From an uncultured Lachnospiraceae bacterium (lineage in GTDB: Bacteria; Bacillota; Clostridia; Lachnospirales; Lachnospiraceae), in NCBI GenBank assembly GCA_910589195.1, contig CAJUTC010000014.1, positions 6,136-70,135 on the forward strand: 64,000 bases of DNA, in the 5' to 3' direction. The notes below the pieces were generated by a model. It had not been told where the DNA came from. It saw only the letters and a list, made by a program, of their open reading frames with translations, and did not search any database. Below are positions 26,971 through 34,594 of the stretch, one piece after another. A program made the position numbers and the translations under genes. Within the stretch, counting starts at the first letter, position 1. Every line of letters starts with the position of its first letter.

Positions 26971-27747
26971 TCAGTCCTGACCAGATTGATTATGGTAAGC
27001 GTTCCATGCCTGTTCCGGACTGTCAAATCCACCAGACTGAATTGCTTTAAAGTCTACATGGATAAACTCTGTGCTTTCGTCGATTTGGCCTCCTGTTACA
27101 TTGGCAAAGGTAACTTTATGGAACAATGGCGGGATATCCTGGCCGGCTGGTACCGGGATTTCTTTCCATCCGCCTCCGGTATAGATATACTCATAGATAT
27201 GATATCCATCTTTTTCTTCCGGCTCACTTGAAAGCAGCCTCATTCCAGAATCCGGATTTAATTCATACGTAAACAGTTCGGTATCTGCCTCTTGTCCTCC
27301 ATAGTTCAAATTGCCGTCTTCATCCGCAGTAACAACCCGGGCTACCGGAATGGTTACGGTCATCCTTAGATACGCATCGTTTTTACTGTTATTTTTAATT
27401 GCCGGATCCTTGGGAATCTCTTTTCCTGCATACATATCTTTTGCTTCGTTTATCCCTAACGCATCCGAAGGGGTAGCATTAGAAGACGACGCATAACTGC
27501 CGTCAGGAAGTTCTCCATCCCAGTTTGTTTCATAAAGGTTAAAATCCACCTTTCCTACGGTAAACTTATTTTCGGCTGCCTCATAGTCTGTCATGTATGC
27601 CAAGGTCCCGCCTAAGCTTAAAATGGCAATCAGGCATATGGCTGCCAAAATCTTAATTTTCTGTTTCATCTTTTTCTTTGGATTTTGAGTGTTCTCACTT
27701 TTGTTTTCCTCATTTTCCTGCATTACTGCCTGTTTTTCTTTTTCCAT
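26971..27747 (-). CDS. TasA/camelysin-like surface protein with SipW-dependent signal
   Basis: A 258-residue secreted protein with a lysine-rich N-terminus and a hydrophobic segment ending LSLGGTLAYMTDYE, the hallmark of SipW-type signal peptides. After it comes FTVGKVDFNLYE and a beta-rich domain as in TasA/CalY fibre proteins of Bacillus matrix. It should be cleaved by the adjacent SipW-like peptidase and form surface fibres or a matrix component. It lies 105 bases after that gene, in the same transcript direction. Confidence 0.87.
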   Translation of the reverse strand: MEKEKQAVMQENEENKSENTQNPKKKMKQKIKILAAICLIAILSLGGTLAYMTDYEAAENKFTVGKVDFNLYETNWDGELPDGSYASSSNATPSDALGINEAKDMYAGKEIPKDPAIKNNSKNDAYLRMTVTIPVARVVTADEDGNLNYGGQEADTELFTYELNPDSGMRLLSSEPEEKDGYHIYEYIYTGGGWKEIPVPAGQDIPPLFHKVTFANVTGGQIDESTEFIHVDFKAIQSGGFDSPEQAWNAYHNQSGQD

Positions 27748-27852
27748 TCATACCTTCCTCCTTCTATTCTTTTTGTTTTGGTTCATGAAATCATCTTCAC
27801 TTTTCCGCCTTCTTAACGGTTTTCTTCCGGCAAAAAGGCTTATTTTTTAATT

Positions 27853-28251
27853 TTAACGAAGAAGCAGATAACCGATTCCCGGAATATGAAACCGGACTTT
27901 TCCCTGGATCTCTTCCAGCAAAAGAGGTTTTGGATCGCTCACCTGATTCCCATCTCCTTTCGTGATTGCTGTGCCCTTTTCCAAATCTACAGACACGATT
28001 CTGTGAGTCACCATCGCCTCTCCTGTCTGAAAGCAGACGATATCTCCTGGTGAAACCAGTTCCTCAGGTTTGTACTGGCTGACATAAATGACACTCCCTA
28101 CTGCTATGGTTGGTTCCATACTGCTGCTTTTTACCACATAGGCCTTCATGTGGAATGCTTTCGGAAGCCACACCGCTGCCGCTAAAAGGATAGCCGCTGC
28201 CAATAACAAATTTACAAACCATCTGGATGTGCATTGCAATGCTTTTTTCAT
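27853..28251 (-). CDS. sipW: SipW-type signal peptidase I
   Basis: A 132-residue ER-type (S26B) signal peptidase with an N-terminal transmembrane segment (14-30), catalytic Ser44 in SSSMEP, and catalytic His83 in MVTHRIVSV in place of the bacterial lysine; KGDGN follows. This Ser-His form processes TasA-like substrates in Bacillus. It is short and has no clear C-terminal second membrane segment beyond PGIGYLLL. It sits between the sigma-like regulator and the TasA-like gene. Confidence 0.9.
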   Translation of the reverse strand: MKKALQCTSRWFVNLLLAAAILLAAAVWLPKAFHMKAYVVKSSSMEPTIAVGSVIYVSQYKPEELVSPGDIVCFQTGEAMVTHRIVSVDLEKGTAITKGDGNQVSDPKPLLLEEIQGKVRFHIPGIGYLLLR

Positions 28252-28285
28252 GTTATCTCCTCCTTCTACTATTCATCCGACAAAC

Positions 28286-28299
28286 CGAACGTATGTACG
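28286..28299. promoter_or_regulatory. weak LexA-like site upstream of sipW
   Basis: CGAACGTATGTACG matches 12 of 14 positions of the Bacillus LexA consensus. It lies between the sigma-like gene and sipW. It is considerably weaker than the site at 28833-28845. Confidence 0.3.
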
Positions 28300-28300
28300 A

Positions 28301-28708
28301 TTATCTTTCTAAACTTTTTCTCAGCTTTTTTAAAAGCCTTTGATGGCGTGCCTGAAGAGTCGTCACCGGGATCCCCTTTGCTTTTGCGAACCCACGAAGG
28401 GAATCCCCATATACGTAGAGGCGGCAAAGAAGTTCCCGATCACCTTGGCTCAGCTCATTTATGCTGGCTTTCAGCCCTTCTAACAGCCAATGCCGCTCTG
28501 CCTCATCCTCCACCGATTCTGCCATTGGATCCGAAAACATATCGCTGCCATTCATTTCTTCTGTATCCAAAGCATCATAGAAAAACGTTTTATTTCTGTA
28601 ATCCCCTTCTTTAAAATACCGCTCTTTTCTGGTTCCCTGACAATATACTTTATAAATCTCTTCTGTAACAGGAACCTGCATGTTCCCGACTTTAATATAA
28701 TAGTCCAT
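28301..28708 (-). CDS. sigma-70 region-4-like DNA-binding protein
   Basis: About 135 residues from ATG 28708, where AAAGGAATGG lies upstream; the frame is open 26 codons further but has no ribosome site there. The C-terminal half (ELSQGDRELLCRLYVYGDSLRGFAKAKGIPVTTLQARHQRLLKKLRK) resembles sigma-factor region 4 helix-turn-helix. Region 2 is not visible, so it is not a complete sigma factor. Such proteins appear as small regulators in Clostridia. It heads the sipW-tasA-like cluster, 49 bases before sipW, so it may regulate it. Confidence 0.75.
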   Translation of the reverse strand: MDYYIKVGNMQVPVTEEIYKVYCQGTRKERYFKEGDYRNKTFFYDALDTEEMNGSDMFSDPMAESVEDEAERHWLLEGLKASINELSQGDRELLCRLYVYGDSLRGFAKAKGIPVTTLQARHQRLLKKLRKSLER

Positions 28709-28832
28709 GTCACCATTCCTTTCTGGTTTTATTTCCAGGTTCTCCCTTTTACTGCCGTAAACGTATCTGAGCAAGATTTCAGGCATCCTGTACCATATTA
28801 TTTTAAAAATTCTTACATAGAGCGCTCTATTT

Positions 28833-28845
28833 CGAACATATGTTC
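28833..28845. promoter_or_regulatory. LexA-like SOS box
   Basis: CGAACATATGTTC contains the perfect 12-base palindrome GAACATATGTTC and matches the Gram-positive LexA consensus (CGAAC-N4-GTTC). It lies at the expected transcription start of the reverse-strand promoter at 28852-28880, where binding would block transcription of the sigma-like/SipW/TasA-like cluster. Confidence 0.55.
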
Positions 28846-28851
28846 TTTTTT

Positions 28852-28880
28852 AGACTAGCAAAGGTACTGGAATTTGTCAA
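28852..28880 (-). promoter_or_regulatory. putative promoter of the sigma-like/SipW/TasA-like cluster
   Basis: On the reverse strand TTGACA (28880-28875), 17 bases, TAGTCT (28857-28852). The -35 is perfect and the -10 weak. Confidence 0.5.
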
Positions 28881-28920
28881 TAAATATTTTATCCTGTGTT
28901 ATTTTGTTTTTGTCAAATGA

Positions 28921-28928
28921 GCCGATAT
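28921..28928 (+). promoter_or_regulatory. sigma-D-like -10 upstream of the coiled-coil gene
   Basis: GCCGATAT, continuing as GCCGATATATAAA, which is identical over 13 bases to the flagellin promoter at 22765. No good TAAA -35 is seen at 14-16 bases. It would give a leader of about 105 bases. Confidence 0.4.
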
Positions 28929-29039
28929 ATAAAGCATACGGATAGGATGGTAGTAACCGCTTTTGCATACTCGTTATACAGTTCCATAAAGTTGGAATGC
29001 AATCGTAGAGAACACGCATAAATGGAAAGGAGGGATTTC

Positions 29040-29885
29040 ATGAAAGTTACTGCAAGAAACTGGCAGACTGCCACAAGCTCATTATTGTATCAGTCTGTAC
29101 CACAAACAAATGACAATACGGACGTAGGAACAAAGGCTACAGAAGGATTAAGCGAATCGCAGGAAACTGCTGCCGCCGACAAAACTGCCCAGACCGTTTC
29201 CCAAACAAGCCAAAAAGAAGATCGTAATTCAAATGATACGAAAGCATCAAAAGAGGAGAACGAGCTTGCCATGCTAAATCGTTTGGCAGAGTCCCTCTCC
29301 TCCCAAAATTCAAAAAAGAGCAACAAAAACAATTATAATTTGTCCTCTTCCAAGCCGGAGGATACTGTAGGAGGGCTTGCCGCTTTACTTGCCCGGTCAG
29401 AAACCCGTTTTGATGTACTGCAGGTTTCCGGAAAAGCTATGCGGGCATTGGCAAACTTAAAAATGTCTTATATGGCTTCTGACGGCGATCAGGCAAAAAA
29501 AATTGCCCGGACAATCAAACGGATGGAAAAATTGATCAAGCGGATCCAGAAAAAACTGCAGCATTTAAGCAAAGAAGAACAATTAGATCGGCAGCGGCAG
29601 CGGGCAGAAAAGAGGCAAGAACAAGAAAAGGCGAAGGAAATCGAAAAGGAACTTCAAGCCAGAAAGAAAAAACGGCGCAGGGACGAACGGGATTATGCCC
29701 GTAAACAACTGTCAGAAGATGAGAAAAATGAGCAGAGCGATATGCTCTCCTCTATGATTGATTCTGGAGCTGTAGCATCCGCTCCCCAGCTTTCAGATGT
29801 AATTGATACAGGCGGGGTGGATGCCGGAGGGATTGATTTGTCGGTTTCCTCTTTTGAAAGCGTTTCAATTGATATGCTGGTATAA
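29040..29885 (+). CDS. uncharacterised coiled-coil protein, possibly sigma-D controlled
   Basis: A 281-residue protein starting MKVTARNWQT at ATG 29040, with AAGGAGG 7 bases upstream; an ATG six codons earlier is less likely. It has a Ser/Thr-rich N-terminal 110 residues, a helical block around 130-160 (KKIARTIKRMEKLIKRIQKKL), a highly charged Arg/Glu/Lys coiled coil (165-225), and an acidic C-terminus ending SIDMLV. There is no signal peptide or membrane segment. The sigma-D-like -10 upstream suggests a motility link. I do not recognise a family. Confidence 0.7.
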   Translation: MKVTARNWQTATSSLLYQSVPQTNDNTDVGTKATEGLSESQETAAADKTAQTVSQTSQKEDRNSNDTKASKEENELAMLNRLAESLSSQNSKKSNKNNYNLSSSKPEDTVGGLAALLARSETRFDVLQVSGKAMRALANLKMSYMASDGDQAKKIARTIKRMEKLIKRIQKKLQHLSKEEQLDRQRQRAEKRQEQEKAKEIEKELQARKKKRRRDERDYARKQLSEDEKNEQSDMLSSMIDSGAVASAPQLSDVIDTGGVDAGGIDLSVSSFESVSIDMLV

Positions 29886-29925
29886 TAAAAATACTTGTGA
29901 AATCGTTATTTCCGCCTGATAACCA

Positions 29926-29974
29926 GATACCTGCGGTGCACAAGGGCATACACGCTCTTTACACCGCGGGTATC
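29926..29974 (+). terminator. hairpin after the coiled-coil gene
   Basis: GATACCTGCGGTG (29926-29938) pairs with CACCGCGGGTATC (29962-29974), one G-U pair. The tail is only weakly T-rich. The remaining 29975-30221 holds a 67-codon reverse frame (29981-30184) with a weak ribosome site, too uncertain to call. Confidence 0.5.
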
Positions 29975-30221
29975 ATCTTCTCAAAACCATTGAAAACTAA
30001 AAATGCCGCAAGCCACAGATAGACCAGCATCTTGTGAAGCTATTCGGCAGCGAATCAAAGATATAAGGCGAAGTTTCCGGCTTTTCGGCATTTTTAAGTT
30101 TAACCTGATTTCTATTTCTTGTTCAAAAACAGTCCCGATTTCTCCATGCTCAAGAATCCCTTTTTCTTCCAAAAGCGTTCTCATTTGTAACCTGACATTC
30201 GATATAGAACCAGGTAATTAC

Positions 30222-30989
30222 CTAAATAAATAACTGGTTTTCTTTTCTTACGGAACAGGCCTTTTTTAAGGCAAATGCTGCTACCGATACCATTACTCCA
30301 TTCACTTTGCGGGCAGCTTGGGAACATTGTACAACGCAGCGCATACATGAAATGCATTTTTTACGGTCTGCTGCCTTCAAATTTTCTCTGCTGATTGCCT
30401 GGGCCGGGCATTGTTTTGCGCAAAGGCCGCATCCGGTACAGCTACTGCTTACTTTCGGGATTAAACCGGCCCCTCCTGCTTTCTTATAGGGACGGTTTCC
30501 TGGAATTCGCAGGGTGGAACCTTCTGTTAAACCCTTCTTTATTTTATCTAATATTTTTTTAGCAAAACCATCTAATTCCACTATATCTTTCTCATCCGGC
30601 CGGCCTGCCCCGTACTGATGTATGATAGAATGCTCTGCTATGGCAGCAATGGCGGCAATTACTTGAAAGCCGCTTTTTTCCGCAACATCGTTTAATTCCA
30701 TCAACGTATCCTCATACGCCCGATTTCCATATACGCAGACAAGGACACAACGGGTCTGATTGCCATGAATATTTGAAATTCGTTCAGCGGCAAGAGCTGG
30801 AACACGTCCTCCATAAGAAGGAACCGCAAGAATCGCAATGTCATCTCCTTTGAAGCGAAGTGAAGAAAAATCCGTTTCCTTATTGGTTAAATCAATCTTT
30901 TTAGCTGGCATTCCTAAGGCTTTCGTGATGATTTCCGCAGCCTTGCCAGTTCCCCCGGTTGGACTAAAAACAATTTGTATTGCTTCCAT
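30222..30989 (-). CDS. EFR1-type flavodoxin-ferredoxin protein
   Basis: The 255-residue protein has an N-terminal flavodoxin-like domain (VFSPTGGTGKAAE binds the FMN phosphate; VPSYGGRVPALA) and a C-terminal dicluster ferredoxin with CTGCGLCAKQCP and CISCMRCVVQC, which bind two 4Fe-4S clusters. It is an intramolecular electron carrier of the EFR1 type. The partner enzyme is unknown. AGGAGGGGG precedes the ATG. It is divergent from an Rrf2 regulator; two identical-pattern operators cover its promoter. Confidence 0.92.
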   Translation of the reverse strand: MEAIQIVFSPTGGTGKAAEIITKALGMPAKKIDLTNKETDFSSLRFKGDDIAILAVPSYGGRVPALAAERISNIHGNQTRCVLVCVYGNRAYEDTLMELNDVAEKSGFQVIAAIAAIAEHSIIHQYGAGRPDEKDIVELDGFAKKILDKIKKGLTEGSTLRIPGNRPYKKAGGAGLIPKVSSSCTGCGLCAKQCPAQAISRENLKAADRKKCISCMRCVVQCSQAARKVNGVMVSVAAFALKKACSVRKENQLFI

Positions 30990-31002
30990 TTCTACCCCCT
31001 CC

Positions 31003-31021
31003 TGTAATTCTAAAATTTACA
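31003..31021. promoter_or_regulatory. candidate Rrf2 operator O2
   Basis: TGTAA-N9-TTACA (31003-31007, 31017-31021), lying between the -10 of the EFR1 promoter and its ribosome site, at the expected start of transcription. It has the same form and length as O1. Confidence 0.6.
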
Positions 31022-31023
31022 TC

Positions 31024-31052
31024 ATTATAACAAGCGCAAGGTGTAATGTCAA
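31024..31052 (-). promoter_or_regulatory. promoter of the EFR1 gene
   Basis: On the reverse strand a full-consensus TTGACA (31052-31047), 17 bases, TATAAT (31029-31024). Such strength usually needs repression, consistent with the operators on both sides. Confidence 0.85.
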
Positions 31053-31060
31053 GATTTACA
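31042..31060. promoter_or_regulatory. candidate Rrf2 operator O1
   Basis: TGTAA-N9-TTACA (31042-31046, 31056-31060). It covers the -35 elements of both divergent promoters, which are only two bases apart. Confidence 0.6.
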
Positions 31061-31083
31061 GCTACCCATAAATATGTTACAAT
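31055..31083 (+). promoter_or_regulatory. promoter of the Rrf2 regulator gene
   Basis: TTTACA (31055-31060), 17 bases, TACAAT (31078-31083), about 50 bases before the ATG. Confidence 0.75.
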
Positions 31084-31136
31084 GGAATCAGCATTTGGAA
31101 ATCCAATGATAAAGGAACGCGGAAAGGAGAAACTCT

Positions 31137-31574
31137 ATGCACATCAGTGCGAAATGTTCCGTCGCTATCCATTGCCTTATTTTTATTTACGAATATGGCG
31201 AAACAAAAAAAGTAACCAGTGAACTTTTATCATTATCCACAGGAAGCAATCCGGTTACTATCCGAACGATCCTGAGTTCATTGAAAAAAGATGGCATACT
31301 ATCCGTTAAATTCGGAACAGGCGGCTCAACGCTGAACTGCCCGCCAGGCGAAATAACCTTATACCGCATATGCAAGGCAATTGAGCCTGACTTTGCTTCT
31401 AAACTGATTGGCGTCCACCTGTTGCCTTCGCCATTATGTCCTATAGGAAAAAATATCCATAACGTATTGGATTGCTCTTATCAGAAAATCAGAAGTGACG
31501 TATGTGAAAGTTTAAAAAATATTACATTAGAAACTATTATTTCCGATTATCATAACACTTTAAACAGACCTTAA
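31137..31574 (+). CDS. Rrf2-family transcriptional regulator
   Basis: A 145-residue protein with the Rrf2 winged helix (MHISAKCSVAIHCLIFIYEYG, SNPVTIRTILSSLKKDGILSVKFGTGGST). The three-cysteine cluster-binding loop of IscR/NsrR is not evident; the cysteines are at positions 7, 13 and later (LNCPPG, SPLCPIGKN), so it resembles the YwnA subgroup, which may sense thiol-reactive or redox signals. It is divergent from the EFR1 gene and probably represses it and itself through the two TGTAA-N9-TTACA sites. Confidence 0.88.
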   Translation: MHISAKCSVAIHCLIFIYEYGETKKVTSELLSLSTGSNPVTIRTILSSLKKDGILSVKFGTGGSTLNCPPGEITLYRICKAIEPDFASKLIGVHLLPSPLCPIGKNIHNVLDCSYQKIRSDVCESLKNITLETIISDYHNTLNRP

Positions 31575-31618
31575 TGGAACCACCTTGAACCTTCTGTTTT
31601 GGAAACATTTAAACAATA

Positions 31619-31666
31619 AAATACGGTAAAAACGGTTGTATTTTTTCTATCGTCTTTACCGTATTT
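31619..31666 (+). terminator. terminator of the Rrf2 gene
   Basis: AAATACGGTAAA (31619-31630) pairs perfectly with TTTACCGTATTT (31655-31666) over a 24-base loop. Confidence 0.65.
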
Positions 31667-31833
31667 CATCCAACGCAAATGGCGCGTCCATCATAGTATT
31701 GAGAGCCTGTAAATTGATATTTTTCACAGATTGTTCAAAATTCAAACACAGAACGAACACAATTTTCCTTTATGATTAACTGCAAACAAGGAATTCTTCC
31801 TTTTTACATAGATGCTTTTCATACCTCCTTTTC

Positions 31834-31858
31834 GGCAGCCTGTAATTGGCTGCCTTTT
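31834..31858 (+). terminator. second terminator-like hairpin
   Basis: GGCAGCC (31834-31840) and GGCTGCC (31848-31854) over TGTAATT, then TTTT. It may be a backup for the Rrf2 gene or stop antisense transcription into the desulfhydrase gene. No gene is seen in 31575-31938. Confidence 0.6.
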
Positions 31859-31938
31859 CTCATATGGAAAAAGCTGTTGGATTTCCACTATAAAGAAAAG
31901 GCCGTTTCGAAAAACAGGATACAATACATGTGAAGCAA

Positions 31939-32991
31939 TTAAAATAAATTTCCCAAAATCTCTTTTTCCGCAAATAAAGCCGTAGCCCCGCCAGTGTGCA
32001 GGAATACCACATTACTTCCCTGCTTCACTTTTCCGGTGCGGATATAGTCCAGCATACCGGCAAAAGCCTTTCCTGTATAAACAGGATCAATAAGCAGGCC
32101 TTCTTTCTTTGCTAAAAGGCAAATGGCTTTTGAAGCCTCTTCATTTGGGATTTCATATCCTGGCTGGTAATAATTGGGGTCGATCCTGGAATCCCGGATC
32201 CCGTCTATCAAAGGCGCCATCCCTAACAGCTTTAAGCTTTCATTTGCCAAGTCCCCACACCGCCCGGGATATCCCGGATCCTTCCAGCTTACATTGATCG
32301 AAATAACAGGAACCTGGGAATCAAGCAGCGCCCGGCCTGCCAAAAGCCCGGCCATGGTGCCTCCGGTCCCGGTAGCATGGAAAATGTAATCCGGCTCTTT
32401 TCCTATCACCTGTATTGCCTGTTCCATCATCTCCCCAAACCCTTCAATAAAACCGACGCTTCCTATGGGGCTGGCTCCTCCCATTGGAACCTCATAGCAC
32501 TTATGCCCTTCTGCTTCCAACCGTTTCATATGTTCCCTGGCCATGCAGACGGAACGCTTTTCCGCATCGGCTTCCTCTTCCCCCGGAAGCATATTTACAA
32601 TATGGATTTCCGCACCCATAATCTGATCTAAAAGAAGGTTTGACCGCATATCCTCTTGATCCGGCTCCACAATCGCCACCAGATATAAAACCGGCTTTAA
32701 ACCACAGCGGCGGCAAACCGACACCGTCTGCATCGCATGATTCGACTGGGTAGCACCAAACGTAAACACGTATTCGCATCCCTGGCTTAACGCGTCACCA
32801 ATCAGATACTGAAGTTTTCTTACTTTATTACCCCCGAACAGGTTCATTCCAGTAAAATCATCCCGCTTAATATAAAGGTTAACGCCTAATTCTTTGGAAA
32901 GATGCCCAAGCTTATAAAAAGGAGTCGGAAAAAACCCCAGTTCCGCTTTCGGCATCTTCCCTAACATCGTTTTTACTTCTGAATACTCCAT
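31939..32991 (-). CDS. dcyD: D-cysteine desulfhydrase / ACC-deaminase family PLP enzyme
   Basis: About 350 residues of the fold-type II PLP family: KRDDFTGMNLFGGNKVRKL carries the Schiff-base lysine, TFGATQSNHAMQT binds the substrate, and ATGTGGTMAGLL cradles the phosphate. It is closest in pattern to DcyD, which splits D-cysteine to pyruvate, ammonia and sulfide; true ACC deaminases also fit the family. ATG 32991 (MEYSEV) is preferred, with AGGCAGG just upstream, over the start 14 codons earlier. Confidence 0.82.
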   Translation of the reverse strand: MEYSEVKTMLGKMPKAELGFFPTPFYKLGHLSKELGVNLYIKRDDFTGMNLFGGNKVRKLQYLIGDALSQGCEYVFTFGATQSNHAMQTVSVCRRCGLKPVLYLVAIVEPDQEDMRSNLLLDQIMGAEIHIVNMLPGEEEADAEKRSVCMAREHMKRLEAEGHKCYEVPMGGASPIGSVGFIEGFGEMMEQAIQVIGKEPDYIFHATGTGGTMAGLLAGRALLDSQVPVISINVSWKDPGYPGRCGDLANESLKLLGMAPLIDGIRDSRIDPNYYQPGYEIPNEEASKAICLLAKKEGLLIDPVYTGKAFAGMLDYIRTGKVKQGSNVVFLHTGGATALFAEKEILGNLF

Positions 32992-33130
32992 AGACCTGCC
33001 TTTCTCTGTCAACTGCCCATTGTTCATAACCAATGAGATTGAACCGTCTTCCTTCTAATTTCCAGTTTTAGTCAAACACTCCCATAACTTCTATCAATTC
33101 ATCAATCCGTAAATGGCCAAGCAGTCAACT

Positions 33131-34381
33131 CTACTTTCCAAAATATTGGTTCACCCCTGCTACCAGGCCGGAAGCCAGCACATCCAAAGTGGCCGCTGAA
33201 TGGTCAGAAGCTTTGTCGCCCAGCTCAATGTCAATGCTTGGAACGGTTGAATACGAAGTCTGGGTTAAATCCATTTCCATAGAACCGCCGGAAAAGATTT
33301 TTACCCCTGCTCCCTTCAATCCGGCTACCAGGTTTTCCCCTAACGCATTATGCTTTTGCCAGTTAGATGCCACCGGTTCCATGGCTCGATAAGATGCTAC
33401 ATTTGGAACACTCATGTAAAAAGCACCTTTATCATTGGCGGTTGAATCCCAGTGCAGGGCAATATGGCAGTCCGCCCGGTTATTGGCAAGGACGGTTCGG
33501 GCAATATTGTCAAGCTGCACATCATCACTTTCCCGGATCATCAGCACATCATAGCCCTCTGCCAACAGTTTCTCTTTAAAAACCTTAGCCATAGCTAATG
33601 TTACCTTAGCCTCTGGAGTTCCATCTGAAAACGTCATACCACTAGAAACCGCAATCGCTTCTGTAGCTCCCGCGCCTGTGGTTCCTCCTGTTACTTTCGG
33701 TGTGCCGTCCGGATGGCACTTTGTTTTCACGTTTCCGCCGCCACTTGTCCCATGGCCCGCATTCACACAAACCGTAATTCCCTTCCGGTTTGCCGCCTCT
33801 GAACGGTACATGGTAGCTGTCCCTGTTTTAATGGCAGAATAATCCGCATACTTCCAACTATTGTCAACCGCAACCTGGCTTCCATTTGCCGCCTGGGACG
33901 AATCCGATACCGGAGTTGTCGCCTGGCTTGCAGCGGCTGTGGTTTCCAAAACCTGAGGTTTTTCAATGGTAATCAGGCTTTTATGCACATATAGCACTTG
34001 CCCATTATAGCTTACCCGACACCATTCCTGGCTGTCGCCTGTCCTTGAAAGAGAAGTTCCGCTGTTTAACACCGCTGCCACGGTTCTGGAATCCCCAGTA
34101 TCCGGAACGGTTCGAAGCCGCACATTATTTCCTTTTATGTACACCGTATCCGAAACATCCGTAAATACCGGAGCCGGAGCCATGGCATTTTCCCGGTCAA
34201 TCCGGCTGGTTTCCGGCTGATTTTCTTCTTTTTCCTGATGCGCTTCTTTCTCTGAACCAGATTCCTGCTTTGCGAGAACGGTTTCCATCTTTTGATAATC
34301 CCCCTTGCTGCATCCGGACGCAAGGAGCGTGCTCATACATACAGCAGCCATAATTCCTGCTGCTTTTCCATATTTTCTCAT
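33131..34381 (-). CDS. Amidase_3 N-acetylmuramoyl-L-alanine amidase lipoprotein with SH3b domain
   Basis: The 416-residue protein has a lipobox LLASGC (lipidated Cys24), an SH3b wall-binding domain (residues 80-135: NVRLRTVPDTGDSRTVAAVL), a Ser/Thr/Ala linker, and a C-terminal zinc amidase (CVNAGHGTSGG, ATEAIAVS, IALHWDS, SIDIELGDK supply zinc ligands and the catalytic Glu). It hydrolyses stem peptides from peptidoglycan at the cell surface. Such enzymes act in cell separation or spore germination. An AUCAGCCAU hairpin at about 34499-34528 separates it from mnmA. Confidence 0.92.
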   Translation of the reverse strand: MRKYGKAAGIMAAVCMSTLLASGCSKGDYQKMETVLAKQESGSEKEAHQEKEENQPETSRIDRENAMAPAPVFTDVSDTVYIKGNNVRLRTVPDTGDSRTVAAVLNSGTSLSRTGDSQEWCRVSYNGQVLYVHKSLITIEKPQVLETTAAASQATTPVSDSSQAANGSQVAVDNSWKYADYSAIKTGTATMYRSEAANRKGITVCVNAGHGTSGGGNVKTKCHPDGTPKVTGGTTGAGATEAIAVSSGMTFSDGTPEAKVTLAMAKVFKEKLLAEGYDVLMIRESDDVQLDNIARTVLANNRADCHIALHWDSTANDKGAFYMSVPNVASYRAMEPVASNWQKHNALGENLVAGLKGAGVKIFSGGSMEMDLTQTSYSTVPSIDIELGDKASDHSAATLDVLASGLVAGVNQYFGK

Positions 34382-34594
34382 CTATTCTTCCTCCTGGCCT
34401 CTTTTTCTGTTTTGCCGGAATCAAAATTCCGGGGTTATCCGTGTCTGCCCCGCCGCTTGGCGCTTTGTCCATTTGCGAAGAATGGAAATTCAGGCAAGTA
34501 ATCAGCCATGTGATTCGGATGGCTGATACACGGATTTGATAAGCGGCTTTCCTTTCAGTTTACTACAGCAAACTGAATTTGTAAATATACGCCC

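Noticed and set aside
29981..30184. 67-codon reverse frame after the EFR1 gene
   Set aside because: Weak ribosome site, no recognisable motif; could be a remnant but cannot be supported.
31825..31924. Small reverse frame with AAAAGGAGGT directly before an ATG
   Set aside because: The ribosome site is one base from the ATG, too close to work, and it overlaps a terminator-like hairpin.
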